Source of the DNA: JABDOU01 sp041609995
GTDB lineage: Bacteria; Actinomycetota; Acidimicrobiia; Spongiisociales; SHLN01
Assembly: GCA_041609995.1 (NCBI GenBank)
Contig: JBFIPU010000077.1
Coordinates: 1-13,584, forward strand
Direction: 5' to 3'
DNA: 13,584 bases
Made by a program: the position numbers and the translations under genes
Shown here: positions 1 to 5,985 of the stretch, one piece after another
How the letters are laid out: each line of letters opens with the position of its first letter
How positions within the stretch are numbered: position 1 is the stretch's first letter
The notes under the pieces: generated by a model
Told to the model about the DNA's origin: nothing
The model's input: only the letters and a program-made list of their open reading frames with translations
The model's database searches: none

Positions 1-180
1 CGGCTGGGACCGCACCAGTCCTCGAAATCGACCGTCCACTTCAAACGCCTCTCCGACCTGAACCGGGACGCGCTCGTCGACCTCATCTCCGAATGCGTCC
101 GCCATGTCCAAGCGGTAGAAGAGTCGATGGGAGCCATCCCTCGTATGAGCGACATCCCGCCACGGGCACCTGACCGCTAG
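1..180 (+). CDS. DUF1801-like protein, C-terminal fragment
   Basis: Frame 1 is open from the left edge to a TAG at 178-180 and gives 59 residues, beginning RLGPHQSSKSTVHFKRLSDL. The pattern 'LG-H-(x)-SK-S-(hydrophobic)-H-F-KRLSDL-(x)-DAL-DLI' resembles the end of DUF1801 (YdhG-like, CyaY/frataxin-like fold) proteins, which usually read LGKHKTGK..LYI.KL.D.D...L..L. The last 20 or so residues are a proline-rich tail. Family members are small, often annotated as of unknown function; no catalytic role is claimed. The start lies outside the window. Its stop shares the bases CTAG with the stop of the convergent gene at 177-707. The family call is from recalled sequence patterns and is moderately sure; that this is a real coding end is more certain. 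Confidence 0.6.
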   Translation, partial: RLGPHQSSKSTVHFKRLSDLNRDALVDLISECVRHVQAVEESMGAIPRMSDIPPRAPDR

Positions 181-707
181 ACGCACCCGATCCAACGAGA
201 AAAGGACGGTTCGAGGCCCTCGGCGATCAGCTGCACCTCGGCGAGATCCAACCCGACACCCTCCACGACGAAGAGATTGGGGCCCTCCTGCCAGGCCACC
301 CCCGTTGCCACGTGTTCGGCGTAGCCGGGTATGTGCTGCCAGGTGAAGCCGTCGCGCCGTCGCACCTCGGTTGGCGTCAACGCGTTCTCGGGAGGAGCGT
401 CCCGTATCGACCGGCCCAGTTCGGAAGGAATGTCCGAATGGTTAATCGCTTGACCGGTAGAGATCATCTGGATGACAACCGTCGGAGGCTCCGAGCCGCG
501 AGCGTCGCCCAACGAACTGATCACGAGCAGGTTCTCGGCCGGACACAACCCCTCCACTTCGACCCCGGGGGGCAAGTAGGCGGGCCACACTCGGAAATCC
601 TCGAGGTAATCCAGGCCTCCGAGGCCGCACGAACCGAGTCCGACGATCAAGGCCAGGGCGGCGATGACGCCGATGACACTTCGGGCAGGTGACGACGTTT
701 CGGCCAT
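177..707 (-). CDS. Small secreted or lipoprotein-like hypothetical protein
   Basis: The gene encodes 176 residues. The N-terminus is a short polar stretch followed by a hydrophobic segment (residues about 11-25, VIGVIAALALIVGLGSC), which is either a signal-anchor or a lipoprotein signal; 'LGSC' is an imperfect lipobox with Cys27. The rest is soluble and acidic, with three more cysteine-containing or aromatic patches (for example GLCPAEN near 54 and a C-terminal WIGCV) that could form a disulfide outside the cell. I recognise no family. The ATG at 707 has no clear ribosome binding site, so the start is uncertain. The gene ends head-to-tail against the DUF1801-like gene, the two TAG stops being the two strands of one CTAG. 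It has no obvious operon partner; a 10-bp hairpin lies upstream. The coding call rests on the credible signal sequence and codon-like composition. Confidence 0.6.
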   Translation of the reverse strand: MAETSSPARSVIGVIAALALIVGLGSCGLGGLDYLEDFRVWPAYLPPGVEVEGLCPAENLLVISSLGDARGSEPPTVVIQMISTGQAINHSDIPSELGRSIRDAPPENALTPTEVRRRDGFTWQHIPGYAEHVATGVAWQEGPNLFVVEGVGLDLAEVQLIAEGLEPSFSRWIGCV

Positions 708-754
708 GAGCCGACACTAACCACCAGGCGACACCCAACGGCCGTCTCGACGCG

Positions 755-784
755 GATGACCGGCCCACAGGGGAGCCGGTCATC
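755..784 (-). terminator. Perfect 10-bp stem-loop, possible terminator after the CsbD gene
   Basis: GATGACCGGC at 755-764 pairs exactly with GCCGGTCATC at 775-784 around a 10-base loop. It lies 62 bases beyond the stop of the CsbD-like gene and about 50 bases before the start of the 177-707 gene, which is transcribed in the same direction. There is no run of T on either side, so it is not a classical intrinsic terminator; GC-rich actinobacteria often have such U-less hairpins, and it might equally be an mRNA end-stabilising stem or an operator. The structure is certain and the function is a guess. Confidence 0.35.
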
Positions 785-846
785 TGCATCCAGCTGGGTC
801 GCATCCACATGGTGCTTTGGAGGATGCGGCGGGGAAGATCTGTTGG

Positions 847-1080
847 TTAGAAGACCTCGTCGAGCTTCCGCTCAATCGTGTCGGCGGTTTCGCCGGTCTT
901 CTCCTGCAAGAAGCCCTTGAACTGTTCCCAGTTGCCACGGGCCTCTTCGAGTTCTTGGTCGGTCAATTCGGCCCACTCTTCGCGGATCTTGCCCTTGATC
1001 TGATTCCAAGAGCCCTCATCCTGAAGGCGGTCGTTCCAGTCATAATCGGTGTCGCGAGCAGTGTCGTAATTCGTGTCCAT
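847..1080 (-). CDS. CsbD-like general stress protein
   Basis: This 77-residue protein has an acidic, Asp/Tyr-rich leader of about 22 residues and then a CsbD-type core. The core shows the family pattern 'W-NQIKGK-(x)-(x)-E-W-..LTD.EL....G-(x)-W-(x)-QFKGFLQEKTG-(x)-T', usually written as W..iKG.vKe..GklT.dd.....G...l.G..qe..G. CsbD proteins are small, helical, highly charged cytoplasmic proteins made under general stress (in Bacillus subtilis csbD belongs to the sigma-B regulon); their biochemical role is not known. The ATG at 1080 is preceded by GGAG with a 6-base spacer (AGAGGAGTCAGCA), a good start. About 40 bases upstream is a GTTT-N15-GGGTAA element that fits a stress sigma factor, agreeing with the family. 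It is divergent from the EamA permease gene. Confidence 0.9.
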   Translation of the reverse strand: MDTNYDTARDTDYDWNDRLQDEGSWNQIKGKIREEWAELTDQELEEARGNWEQFKGFLQEKTGETADTIERKLDEVF

Positions 1081-1119
1081 TGCTGACTCCTCTCTGCTTG
1101 CTTGTGTCGTACCCTCCTA

Positions 1120-1144
1120 TTACCCACTCGCCGGTTTCTCAAAC
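1120..1144 (-). promoter_or_regulatory. Stress-sigma (SigB/SigF-type) promoter for the CsbD gene
   Basis: On the minus strand GTTT (1144-1141) is followed after exactly 15 bases by GGGTAA (1125-1120). Known sigma-B/sigma-F type promoters have GTTT as -35 and GGGTAT as -10 with a 13-17 base spacer, so this is a match with one mismatch in the -10. Predicted transcription would begin near 1113, leaving a leader of about 33 bases with a good ribosome binding site. The gene served is CsbD, a classic member of such stress regulons, which makes the match more than chance, though it has not been shown to work. Confidence 0.6.
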
Positions 1145-1190
1145 ATCCCATCGGCCCCGGTGGGGCGTACTGCGGCGTAGGATCGCCACG

Positions 1191-2087
1191 ATGGCCCGCC
1201 CCCTCACCAACGTCGGCAGCCGCCCCGCCGCTTACGGGCCGGCCGAGTGGGGGCTGACGGGTCTCATCGGGCTCATCTGGGGATCGGCGTTTCTGTGGAT
1301 CGCCATCGGGGTCGATTCGCTGGCCCCCGGTGTCGTCGCCTTCGGACGGGTGGCGCTCGGGGTGGTGGGACTGGCCGGCTACAAGCGGGCCCGCAGATCC
1401 ATTGAGCGAGAAGATTGGGGACGGATCGCGGCCGTGGCATTCTTCGGCAACGCCGCCCCCGCTCTGCTGTTCGCCATAGCCGAAACAGAACTGGACTCGG
1501 CCGTGGCCGGCATGCTGACCAGCGCCGCCCCGCTGATGAGCCTCACCGTCGCCTCCTTCATGTTGCGCCGACTGCCCGGAGCGGCGCAGACCATCGGCAT
1601 CCTGCTCGGTTTCGGCGGCATTGTGCTGATGACCTTGCCATCGCTGCAGGGGGCGGACGCGGCCCCCACCGGCGTGACGCTGGTGTTGATCGCCATTGTC
1701 GGATACGGAATCAGCGGGAACCTGCTCGTCCCCCTCCAGCAGCGTTACGGCGGCCCGGCGGTGACCATGTGGGCGTTGATCCTCTCCACCGTCATACTGC
1801 TGCCGATCGGTATCGCCACCTGGAGCGACTCGGAGTTCACGTTCGCCTCTGTGGGGGCGGTCATCATTCTCGGGATTCTCGGAACCGGCATCGCCCGGTC
1901 GCTGGCCGCCACTTTGGCCGGCCGGGCGGGGGCTGCGCGGATGTCGACGACCACCTACCTGATTCCGGTGGTTGCAATCGCTCTCGGCGTGGCGTTCCGC
2001 GGTGAGTCGGTCGCCCCCATTGCCCTGGCAGGGGTGCTGGTGGTATCCGCCGGTGCGTTTCTGGCCAGTAGGGCGGAGAAGACATGA
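1191..2087 (+). CDS. EamA/DMT-superfamily permease (RhaT/YdcZ-like)
   Basis: A 298-residue polytopic membrane protein with about ten hydrophobic helices in two EamA halves. The first half opens with 'GLIGLIWGSAFLWIAIG', the hallmark of DMT exporters, and the second half ends with 'TTTYLIPVVAIALGV' followed by a last helix, the usual 'ylePv.a..lg' region of EamA repeat 2. The family exports or imports metabolites (amino acids, nucleosides, drugs); substrate cannot be read from sequence. The reading frame stays open to 1080, but ATG at 1191 is chosen because the upstream part would run over the divergent CsbD promoter, the residues there are not membrane-like, and AGGA sits 8 bases before this ATG. 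The stop overlaps the VOC gene start (ATGA), so the two are translationally coupled. Confidence 0.88.
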   Translation: MARPLTNVGSRPAAYGPAEWGLTGLIGLIWGSAFLWIAIGVDSLAPGVVAFGRVALGVVGLAGYKRARRSIEREDWGRIAAVAFFGNAAPALLFAIAETELDSAVAGMLTSAAPLMSLTVASFMLRRLPGAAQTIGILLGFGGIVLMTLPSLQGADAAPTGVTLVLIAIVGYGISGNLLVPLQQRYGGPAVTMWALILSTVILLPIGIATWSDSEFTFASVGAVIILGILGTGIARSLAATLAGRAGAARMSTTTYLIPVVAIALGVAFRGESVAPIALAGVLVVSAGAFLASRAEKT

Positions 2088-2458
2088 ACGAGGCACTCAT
2101 CACCTTCATCTACGTGGACGACGCCGAGGCCTCCGATGCCTTCTACCGGGGTGTGCTGGGGTTGCCGCTCGTCACCGTGCAGCCCACGTGCCGCATCTAC
2201 CAGGTGTCGGCCGCCGGGTTTCTTGGTGTTTGCAGCAGCAACGACCGACCCACCACCCCGGCGGGGGTCGTCATCACCTTGGTCCGCCCCGACGTCGACG
2301 TGTTTTGTGATCGGATCACAACCGCCGGGTTGGAGCTGGAGAAAGCACCGGCTCACAACGAGCGCTTCTCGATCTACAACGCGTTCGTGCGTGACCCCGA
2401 CGGGTACCTCGTCGAGATCCAACGCTTCGACGACCCCGACTGGGCCAATCCGATCTAG
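2084..2458 (+). CDS. VOC-superfamily (glyoxalase/bleomycin-resistance fold) protein
   Basis: A 124-residue single VOC domain. It begins with the strand 'ALITFIYVDDAEASDAFYRGVLGLPLV', typical of glyoxalase I-like beta-alpha-beta units (F-Y...LGL), and ends with 'NAFVRDPDGYLVEIQRFDDPDW', the usual C-terminal 'DPDGn.iEl.qf' element whose Glu is a metal ligand in active members. The N-terminal metal position would normally be a His or Gln near residue 8; here a tyrosine or valine occupies it, so metal binding may be altered. Members are dioxygenases, lyases, isomerases or drug-binding proteins; no specific reaction is claimed. It starts at ATG 2084, within the ATGA shared with the EamA stop, behind GGAG with a 5-base spacer. 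Its TAG stop shares CTAG with the convergent XRE regulator. Confidence 0.85.
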   Translation: MNEALITFIYVDDAEASDAFYRGVLGLPLVTVQPTCRIYQVSAAGFLGVCSSNDRPTTPAGVVITLVRPDVDVFCDRITTAGLELEKAPAHNERFSIYNAFVRDPDGYLVEIQRFDDPDWANPI

Positions 2459-2658
2459 TCGCCGGAGCCGTCGGGGTCGAAGATGTCCTCGATCCGCATC
2501 TCGAAGAGAACTGCGATCTTGAAGGCGAGTGGGAGGCTGGGATCGAATTTGCCCGTCTCGATGGCGTTGACGGTTTGACGGGAAACTTCGAGAGCTTCGG
2601 CCAGGCGAGCCTGGGTCCAATCTCGTTCGGCCCGCAGCACTTTGAGGCGGTTTTTCAC
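2455..2658 (-). CDS. Short XRE-family (Cro/CI helix-turn-helix) regulator
   Basis: A 67-residue protein made almost entirely of one HTH_3 domain: 'KNRLKVLRAERDWTQARLAEALEVSRQTVNAIETGKFDPSLPLAFKIAVLFEMRIEDIF'. The recognition helix is 'SRQTVNAIETGK' (about residues 26-37) and the end 'lA.lf...iedIF.pd' is characteristic of the small stand-alone XRE repressors (YgzD/YozG-like) that commonly sit next to a gene for a small membrane protein. It starts with GTG 2658, 8 bases beyond the stop of the membrane gene at 2667-3098, so the two are one transcription unit and expression is likely coupled. The likely targets are the two 20-bp operator-like repeats at 3121-3140 and 3167-3186 over that unit's promoter, giving autorepression. 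No effector-binding domain is present; the signal may be the membrane partner. Confidence 0.92.
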   Translation of the reverse strand: MKNRLKVLRAERDWTQARLAEALEVSRQTVNAIETGKFDPSLPLAFKIAVLFEMRIEDIFDPDGSGD

Positions 2659-2666
2659 GACAGCAC

Positions 2667-3098
2667 TCAGGCGTAGCGGCGGTACCCGGCGATGACACCG
2701 ACGACATAGGTGATCGTCATGATCATGACCAGCGTCATCGCTTCCGCCTGGTCAACCAGGCCTGCGCCTGCAAGCAGCGTGTAGCTGAATCCGGCGACAA
2801 TCCCGACACCCACGGTGAGAGCGAGGGCATCGAGCTGGATTTTGCGCATGAGCTCGTCGGCCTGACGCAGGAATCGCCCGAAGGCGAACAGCACCGCCAC
2901 CCCGATGAGCGTTACCACCGATACGATTGCATACGTTGCGAGATCGTTCTCGATCCAACCGTTGTCGATGACTGCGTCGGCGACGAGAAACGGAATCACC
3001 CAAGCGAGCGTCCAGATCACGATCAGCCGTTGATTCTTCCGGTCTCGTTCGGTGGCCACCCAATGGCCTTTCCATGCCCGCTTGATCGGCTCGGTCAC
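2667..3098 (-). CDS. Four-helix membrane protein, partner of the XRE regulator
   Basis: A 143-residue protein with a charged cytoplasmic-looking N-terminus (about 24 residues, rich in Lys/Arg) and four hydrophobic segments, roughly residues 25-45, 53-75, 88-110 and 118-139. The loop between the second and third helices, 'RFLRQADELMRKIQLDALALT', is amphipathic and charged; proteins of this type (DUF2178/DUF3796-like in my recollection) are often encoded just upstream of a short XRE repressor. No enzyme motif is visible. The GTG at 3098 has AGGAGA 6-7 bases upstream, so the start is well supported. The gene heads the operon, behind a sigma-70-like promoter with two operator-like repeats. It may sense or modulate the repressor, but this is inferred from the arrangement only. 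Confidence 0.8.
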   Translation of the reverse strand: MTEPIKRAWKGHWVATERDRKNQRLIVIWTLAWVIPFLVADAVIDNGWIENDLATYAIVSVVTLIGVAVLFAFGRFLRQADELMRKIQLDALALTVGVGIVAGFSYTLLAGAGLVDQAEAMTLVMIMTITYVVGVIAGYRRYA

Positions 3099-3120
3099 GT
3101 GTCGTCTCCTCTTGTCTTTC

Positions 3121-3140
3121 TGTCAAGTGATCTTTACACA
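3121..3140. promoter_or_regulatory. Operator-like repeat, downstream copy
   Basis: The 20 bases TGTCAAGTGATCTTTACACA match the second copy (3167-3186) at 17 of 20 positions as a direct repeat. Each copy is also a dyad, here TGTnAAG-N4-CTTnACA, which is the usual form of an XRE dimer site. This copy lies around the predicted transcription start of the membrane protein/XRE operon, where a bound repressor would block initiation. The repeat is seen directly; binding by the encoded XRE protein is inference. Confidence 0.6.
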
Positions 3141-3143
3141 GAA

Positions 3144-3172
3144 AGTATGCACCATCGTTGCGTCTGTGTCAA
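3144..3172 (-). promoter_or_regulatory. Sigma-70-type promoter of the membrane protein/XRE operon
   Basis: On the minus strand TTGACA (3172-3167, a perfect -35 consensus) is followed by exactly 17 bases and CATACT (3149-3144, 4 of 6 to TATAAT). The -35 lies inside the upstream operator-like repeat and the start point falls near or within the downstream one. Leader length to the GTG at 3098 is about 40 bases. The spacing and perfect -35 make this the strongest vegetative promoter candidate in the window. Confidence 0.6.
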
Positions 3173-3186
3173 GTGAACTTGTCACA
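3167..3186. promoter_or_regulatory. Operator-like repeat, upstream copy over the -35
   Basis: The bases TGTCAAGTGAACTTGTCACA are the second copy of the direct repeat, with the better dyad: TG-n-CAAGT-N2-ACTTG-n-CA is symmetric apart from the marked positions. It contains the complement of the TTGACA -35 of the minus-strand promoter. It also sits 75-94 bases before the likely start of the plus-strand amidohydrolase A gene, so the XRE repressor could affect that gene too. The dyad is visible; the role is inferred. Confidence 0.6.
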
Positions 3187-3251
3187 GCGACCCGGGCCGC
3201 CAAGATCGGACAGCCATTATGGGGCGACAGTACGATTGGGCATCGACGAAC

Positions 3252-3255
3252 GGAG
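3252..3255 (+). promoter_or_regulatory. Ribosome binding site deciding the start of amidohydrolase A
   Basis: GGAG is followed by five bases (CTCCG) and GTG at 3261. The upstream in-frame ATG at 3219 has no comparable site. The GTG also puts the family-typical opening 'FDLVVKGAEVVRPG' directly at the N-terminus, as expected for amidohydrolases that begin with the small beta-sandwich. Confidence 0.6.
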
Positions 3256-3260
3256 CTCCG

Positions 3261-4727
3261 GTGTTTGATCTGGTTGTGAAGGGGGCAGAGGTCGTGCGAC
3301 CCGGCCTCGCCGACCCCGAACGCCTGGATATCGGAATCACCGATGGCAGGTTCGCCGCACTGTCAAACACCATCGACCCCTCGGGAACCAAAGAGGTCTT
3401 CGACGCCGGCGGCCTGCTGGCCTTTCCCGGAGTCGTGGATGCCCACATGCATTTCGGCATCTACAACGAGTTGTCGGAAGACATCAGCACCGAAAGCCGT
3501 GCCTCCGCGCTGGGCGGCGTGACAACCGGCATCAGCTACATGCGCACCGGCCAGTACTACCTCAACAAAGGAGGGCCGTATGCGGATTTCTTCCCCGAAG
3601 TCCGGGCTCTCACCGATGGGCGCGCTCATGTCGACTACGGCTTCCACCTCTCGCCCATCCAGAGCATGCACATCGACGAGATCCCGGAGCTGATCGATCG
3701 CCATGGCGTGCCGTCGTTCAAGATCTACATGTTTTACGGTGGGCACGGGCTCCACGGGCGGTCGGATGATCAGGCTTCATTCCTCATGACCCCACCCGGC
3801 GAACGCTACGACTACGCCCACTTTGAGTTCATCATGCGCGGGATCAAACAGGCGATGGAGAAGTACCCGGACAAGGCGGACTACATCTCTTGTTCCCTTC
3901 ATTGCGAGACAGCCGAGATCATGACCGCCTACTCGAAGATCGTGGAAGCGGGACCGCTCACGGGTCTGGCTGCCTACTCGGCCTCCCGGCCACCCCACTC
4001 CGAGGGTCTCGCCATCGCCATCGCCGCCTATCTGGCCCACGAAACAGAGTGCGTCAACATCAATCTCCTGCATTTGAGCTCGGCCAAGGCGATGGAGTCG
4101 GCGATGCTGATGGCATCTTCCTACCCGCATGTCGACTTCCGACGCGAGGTCACCGTCGGCCACCTGCTGGCCGACATCGAAACGGCCAATGGCACGTATG
4201 GGAAAGTGAACCCGCCCATTCGACCTCGCGAGGATGTCGAAGCGCTCTGGCAGGCAGTTCTCGAGGGACACGTCGATTGGGTGGTGAGCGACCACGCATG
4301 CTGCCGCCCCGAACTCAAGCTCAACGCCGAGCACCCCGACGACGTGTTCCTGGCCAAGGCCGGTTTTGGCGGCACCGAGTACCTGTTGTCGGGCGTGTTG
4401 AGCGAAGGGCACAAACGCGGGCTCCCGTACGGACGGATCGCCGAACTGCTTTCGTGGAATCCCGCCCAGCGCTTTGGGCTTCTGAACAAAGGGACGATCG
4501 AGGTCGGCTATGACGCCGATCTGGCGATCGTCGACCCGCACGAGACCTTCGTCGTCCGGGCCGCCGAGTCGGAGTCAACACAGGGCTACACACCCTTCGA
4601 GGGACACGAACTGACCGGTCGGGTCAAACATGCCTTCCTGCGGGGCAACCAGATCCTCGACAACGGCAATGTTGTGGGAGCAGCCACTGGACGTTTCGTG
4701 GCCCGCCCGACGCCGTCCGTCGGCTAG
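3261..4727 (+). CDS. Dihydroorotase/hydantoinase-family cyclic amidohydrolase (A)
   Basis: From GTG 3261 this is a 488-residue metal-dependent amidohydrolase. All ligands expected for the binuclear dihydroorotase/dihydropyrimidinase/allantoinase group are present: 'DAHMHFG' (H62, H64), the lysine usually carboxylated in 'SFKIYMFY' (K154), 'SLHCE' (H214), 'NLLHLSS' (H271) and 'VSDHACC' (D344, with H345 after it). The C-terminal beta-sandwich part 'GTIEVGYDADLAIVDP' is also typical. These enzymes hydrolyse cyclic amides, ureides or imides in the cytoplasm; which one cannot be told. An ATG at 3219 would add 14 residues (MGRQYDWASTNGAP...), judged less likely because GGAG sits 5 bases before the GTG. 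The gene stands alone on the plus strand, divergent from the XRE unit, and is clearly a paralogue of amidohydrolase B at 9058-10431, with shared 'ALGGVTT', 'K-I', 'HCE' and 'PPIR..ED..ALW.A' blocks. It shares its CTAG stop with the next gene. Confidence 0.9.
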   Translation: MFDLVVKGAEVVRPGLADPERLDIGITDGRFAALSNTIDPSGTKEVFDAGGLLAFPGVVDAHMHFGIYNELSEDISTESRASALGGVTTGISYMRTGQYYLNKGGPYADFFPEVRALTDGRAHVDYGFHLSPIQSMHIDEIPELIDRHGVPSFKIYMFYGGHGLHGRSDDQASFLMTPPGERYDYAHFEFIMRGIKQAMEKYPDKADYISCSLHCETAEIMTAYSKIVEAGPLTGLAAYSASRPPHSEGLAIAIAAYLAHETECVNINLLHLSSAKAMESAMLMASSYPHVDFRREVTVGHLLADIETANGTYGKVNPPIRPREDVEALWQAVLEGHVDWVVSDHACCRPELKLNAEHPDDVFLAKAGFGGTEYLLSGVLSEGHKRGLPYGRIAELLSWNPAQRFGLLNKGTIEVGYDADLAIVDPHETFVVRAAESESTQGYTPFEGHELTGRVKHAFLRGNQILDNGNVVGAATGRFVARPTPSVG

Positions 4728-5530
4728 GACCCGCTCGACCACCTCACGTATCGGTCGGCCGCAACCCTTACAGCACGCGGGGCGTCGGACGCGATAATGC
4801 GGCCCCACCACCCCCCGTACACGCGGTCATAGCGAAACGGCGCAATGGTGGCCAATAGGTGTTGGATCGCCCCGGGCTCGAGTCGAATCAGGTTCGGGTA
4901 TGAGCGCATGAAGCCGGCAAAGCGCCGGTCCAGGACGACCTGGATGGTGTCTCCCGTGAGCAACGCACCCTTTCCACCGGCACCCGCCGGCCAGTGCAGC
5001 ACAGCGCTGCCGTCGAAATGTCCACGACAGCGAACGAGGAAACGCCGGGTACCGGTGACACCAGATCCTGATAGCAGACATAGGCGGCGTCGGTCCTCCA
5101 CACCCAGAATCGATCCGCCTCGGGGAGAGGAATGGAAGCCCCATCAAATGCATGGCTCCACTCGACGATCGCACCATAGAAGTGGGGATGGGACGCCGAG
5201 ATTGCCTGAACGCCCCCGAGGTCGCCGATTGTTGCCACTGTCTCGTCGTCGAGGCAGCTCACCGGGTCCCAAAGAACGATTCCGGTTCCGGTCCGCACCA
5301 GCAAAGTTTCGTTGGCCGATCGAGAATCGGGGTTCGGTGCCGATCCCCCAGCGATCGGTCTCGATCTCCTCGATCCGATTCCGATAACCGTCGCCCCGCA
5401 TCTGGTCGAGCGTCCGCCACTGTTGACCGGCCCAGGCCACGTATTGGCGGTCGTCCTCGCATATCTTGCGGCCGTCGTCCTGAGCATCGTGCTGGACGCC
5501 GCAGGTGACACAGATCGGGTGGTTCATCAT
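4724..5530 (-). pseudogene. MBL-fold metallo-hydrolase gene split by two compensating frameshifts
   Basis: Three reading-frame pieces line up as one protein of about 268 residues. Piece 1 (5530 to about 5310) starts MMNHPICVTCGVQ, a zinc-ribbon-like head, and runs to '..GIGTEPRFSIGQR'. Piece 2, in another frame (about 5306 to 5045), continues 'TLLVRTGTGIVLWDPVSCLDDETV..' and holds 'SASHPHFYGAIVEWSHAF', the HxH-type metal segment. Piece 3, back in the first frame (about 5040 to 4724), gives 'FLVRCRGHFDGSAVLHWPAG..GALLTGDTIQVV' and ends '..YGGWWGRIIAS..'. This order is that of a known MBL-fold hydrolase group with a cysteine-containing head. An extra base near the TTT at 5307-5309 and a missing base near 5037-5050 would restore the frame. 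In relatives I recall the head has CxxC...CxxC; here the third cysteine is replaced (GRKICEDD). It may be a real pseudogene or two sequencing/assembly indels. The start could be 5530 or 5527. Confidence 0.75.
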
Positions 5531-5613
5531 CCCGACCTATCAACATCGCGGGACGGCGCACTCGTAGGATGCGGGTCGAGTCGTCCAAGGAGACGCCGAT
5601 AACTGCAGGGCCC

Positions 5614-5985
5614 ATGGTCAAGGCAATACTGGGTTACAACATTGTCGAAGACCTGACCGAATCCGAATATCAGGCGTGGCTCTGGGACGTTCACTATCCC
5701 GACCTGCTGGCCAACCCGCACCTGGACAAAGTCGTGTTCAACAACGTGATCCGGCCCATCGAAACCACGAGCGCGGGAACTCCCGTCATGGACAAACCAG
5801 AGACCTTTTATGCAATCGCGGAACTGCATTTCGCCGACAAGGCGGCCTATGAAAGATACGTGCAATGGTTTGTCGAAAACCCGATCCCGCCCGAGCGGAG
5901 CCCCGAAGGGCGGAGCGACTTCAAGTTCTACGTGCTCACCGAAGTACGTGAGGCGAACAGGGAAAGCCCCGCCGACGGTTCATGA
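5614..5985 (+). CDS. EthD/dimeric alpha-beta-barrel-like protein
   Basis: From ATG 5614 the product is 123 residues, with a ferredoxin-like pattern: a strand 'VKAILGYNI', a helix 'TESEYQAWLWDVHYPDLLANPHLDKVVFNNVI', then a second strand-helix 'FYAIAELHFADKAAYERYVQWFVENPIP'. The W-x-x-H-Y-P-D-L region and the placement of helices resemble EthD and other stress-responsive dimeric alpha/beta-barrel proteins, which include small ligand-binding proteins and monooxygenases; no reaction is claimed. The frame is open upstream to an ATG at 5569. A strong AAGGAGA at 5587-5593 lies 20 bases before ATG 5614, too far for it, and its normal distance falls at an ATA codon (5599), so the exact start is unclear. 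It is divergent from the MBL gene, and its TGA overlaps that of the convergent lipoprotein gene (TCATGA). Confidence 0.65.
   Translation: MVKAILGYNIVEDLTESEYQAWLWDVHYPDLLANPHLDKVVFNNVIRPIETTSAGTPVMDKPETFYAIAELHFADKAAYERYVQWFVENPIPPERSPEGRSDFKFYVLTEVREANRESPADGS

Noticed and set aside
822..827. A second small hairpin (GCATCC at 801-806 with GGATGC at 822-827)
   Set aside because: Only a 6-bp stem with a 15-base loop and no T tract; within chance expectation.
1080..1190. Upstream part of the EamA frame as coding
   Set aside because: It begins with a TTG at the CsbD start codon, lies over the divergent promoter region and encodes non-membrane sequence; ATG 1191 is preferred.
963..2096. A 377-residue open frame on the minus strand opposite the EamA permease and part of CsbD
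   Set aside because: It is antisense to two well-supported genes, its product is low-complexity Gly/Arg/Gln/His-rich sequence with no family pattern, and it is the usual shadow frame of a GC-rich gene.
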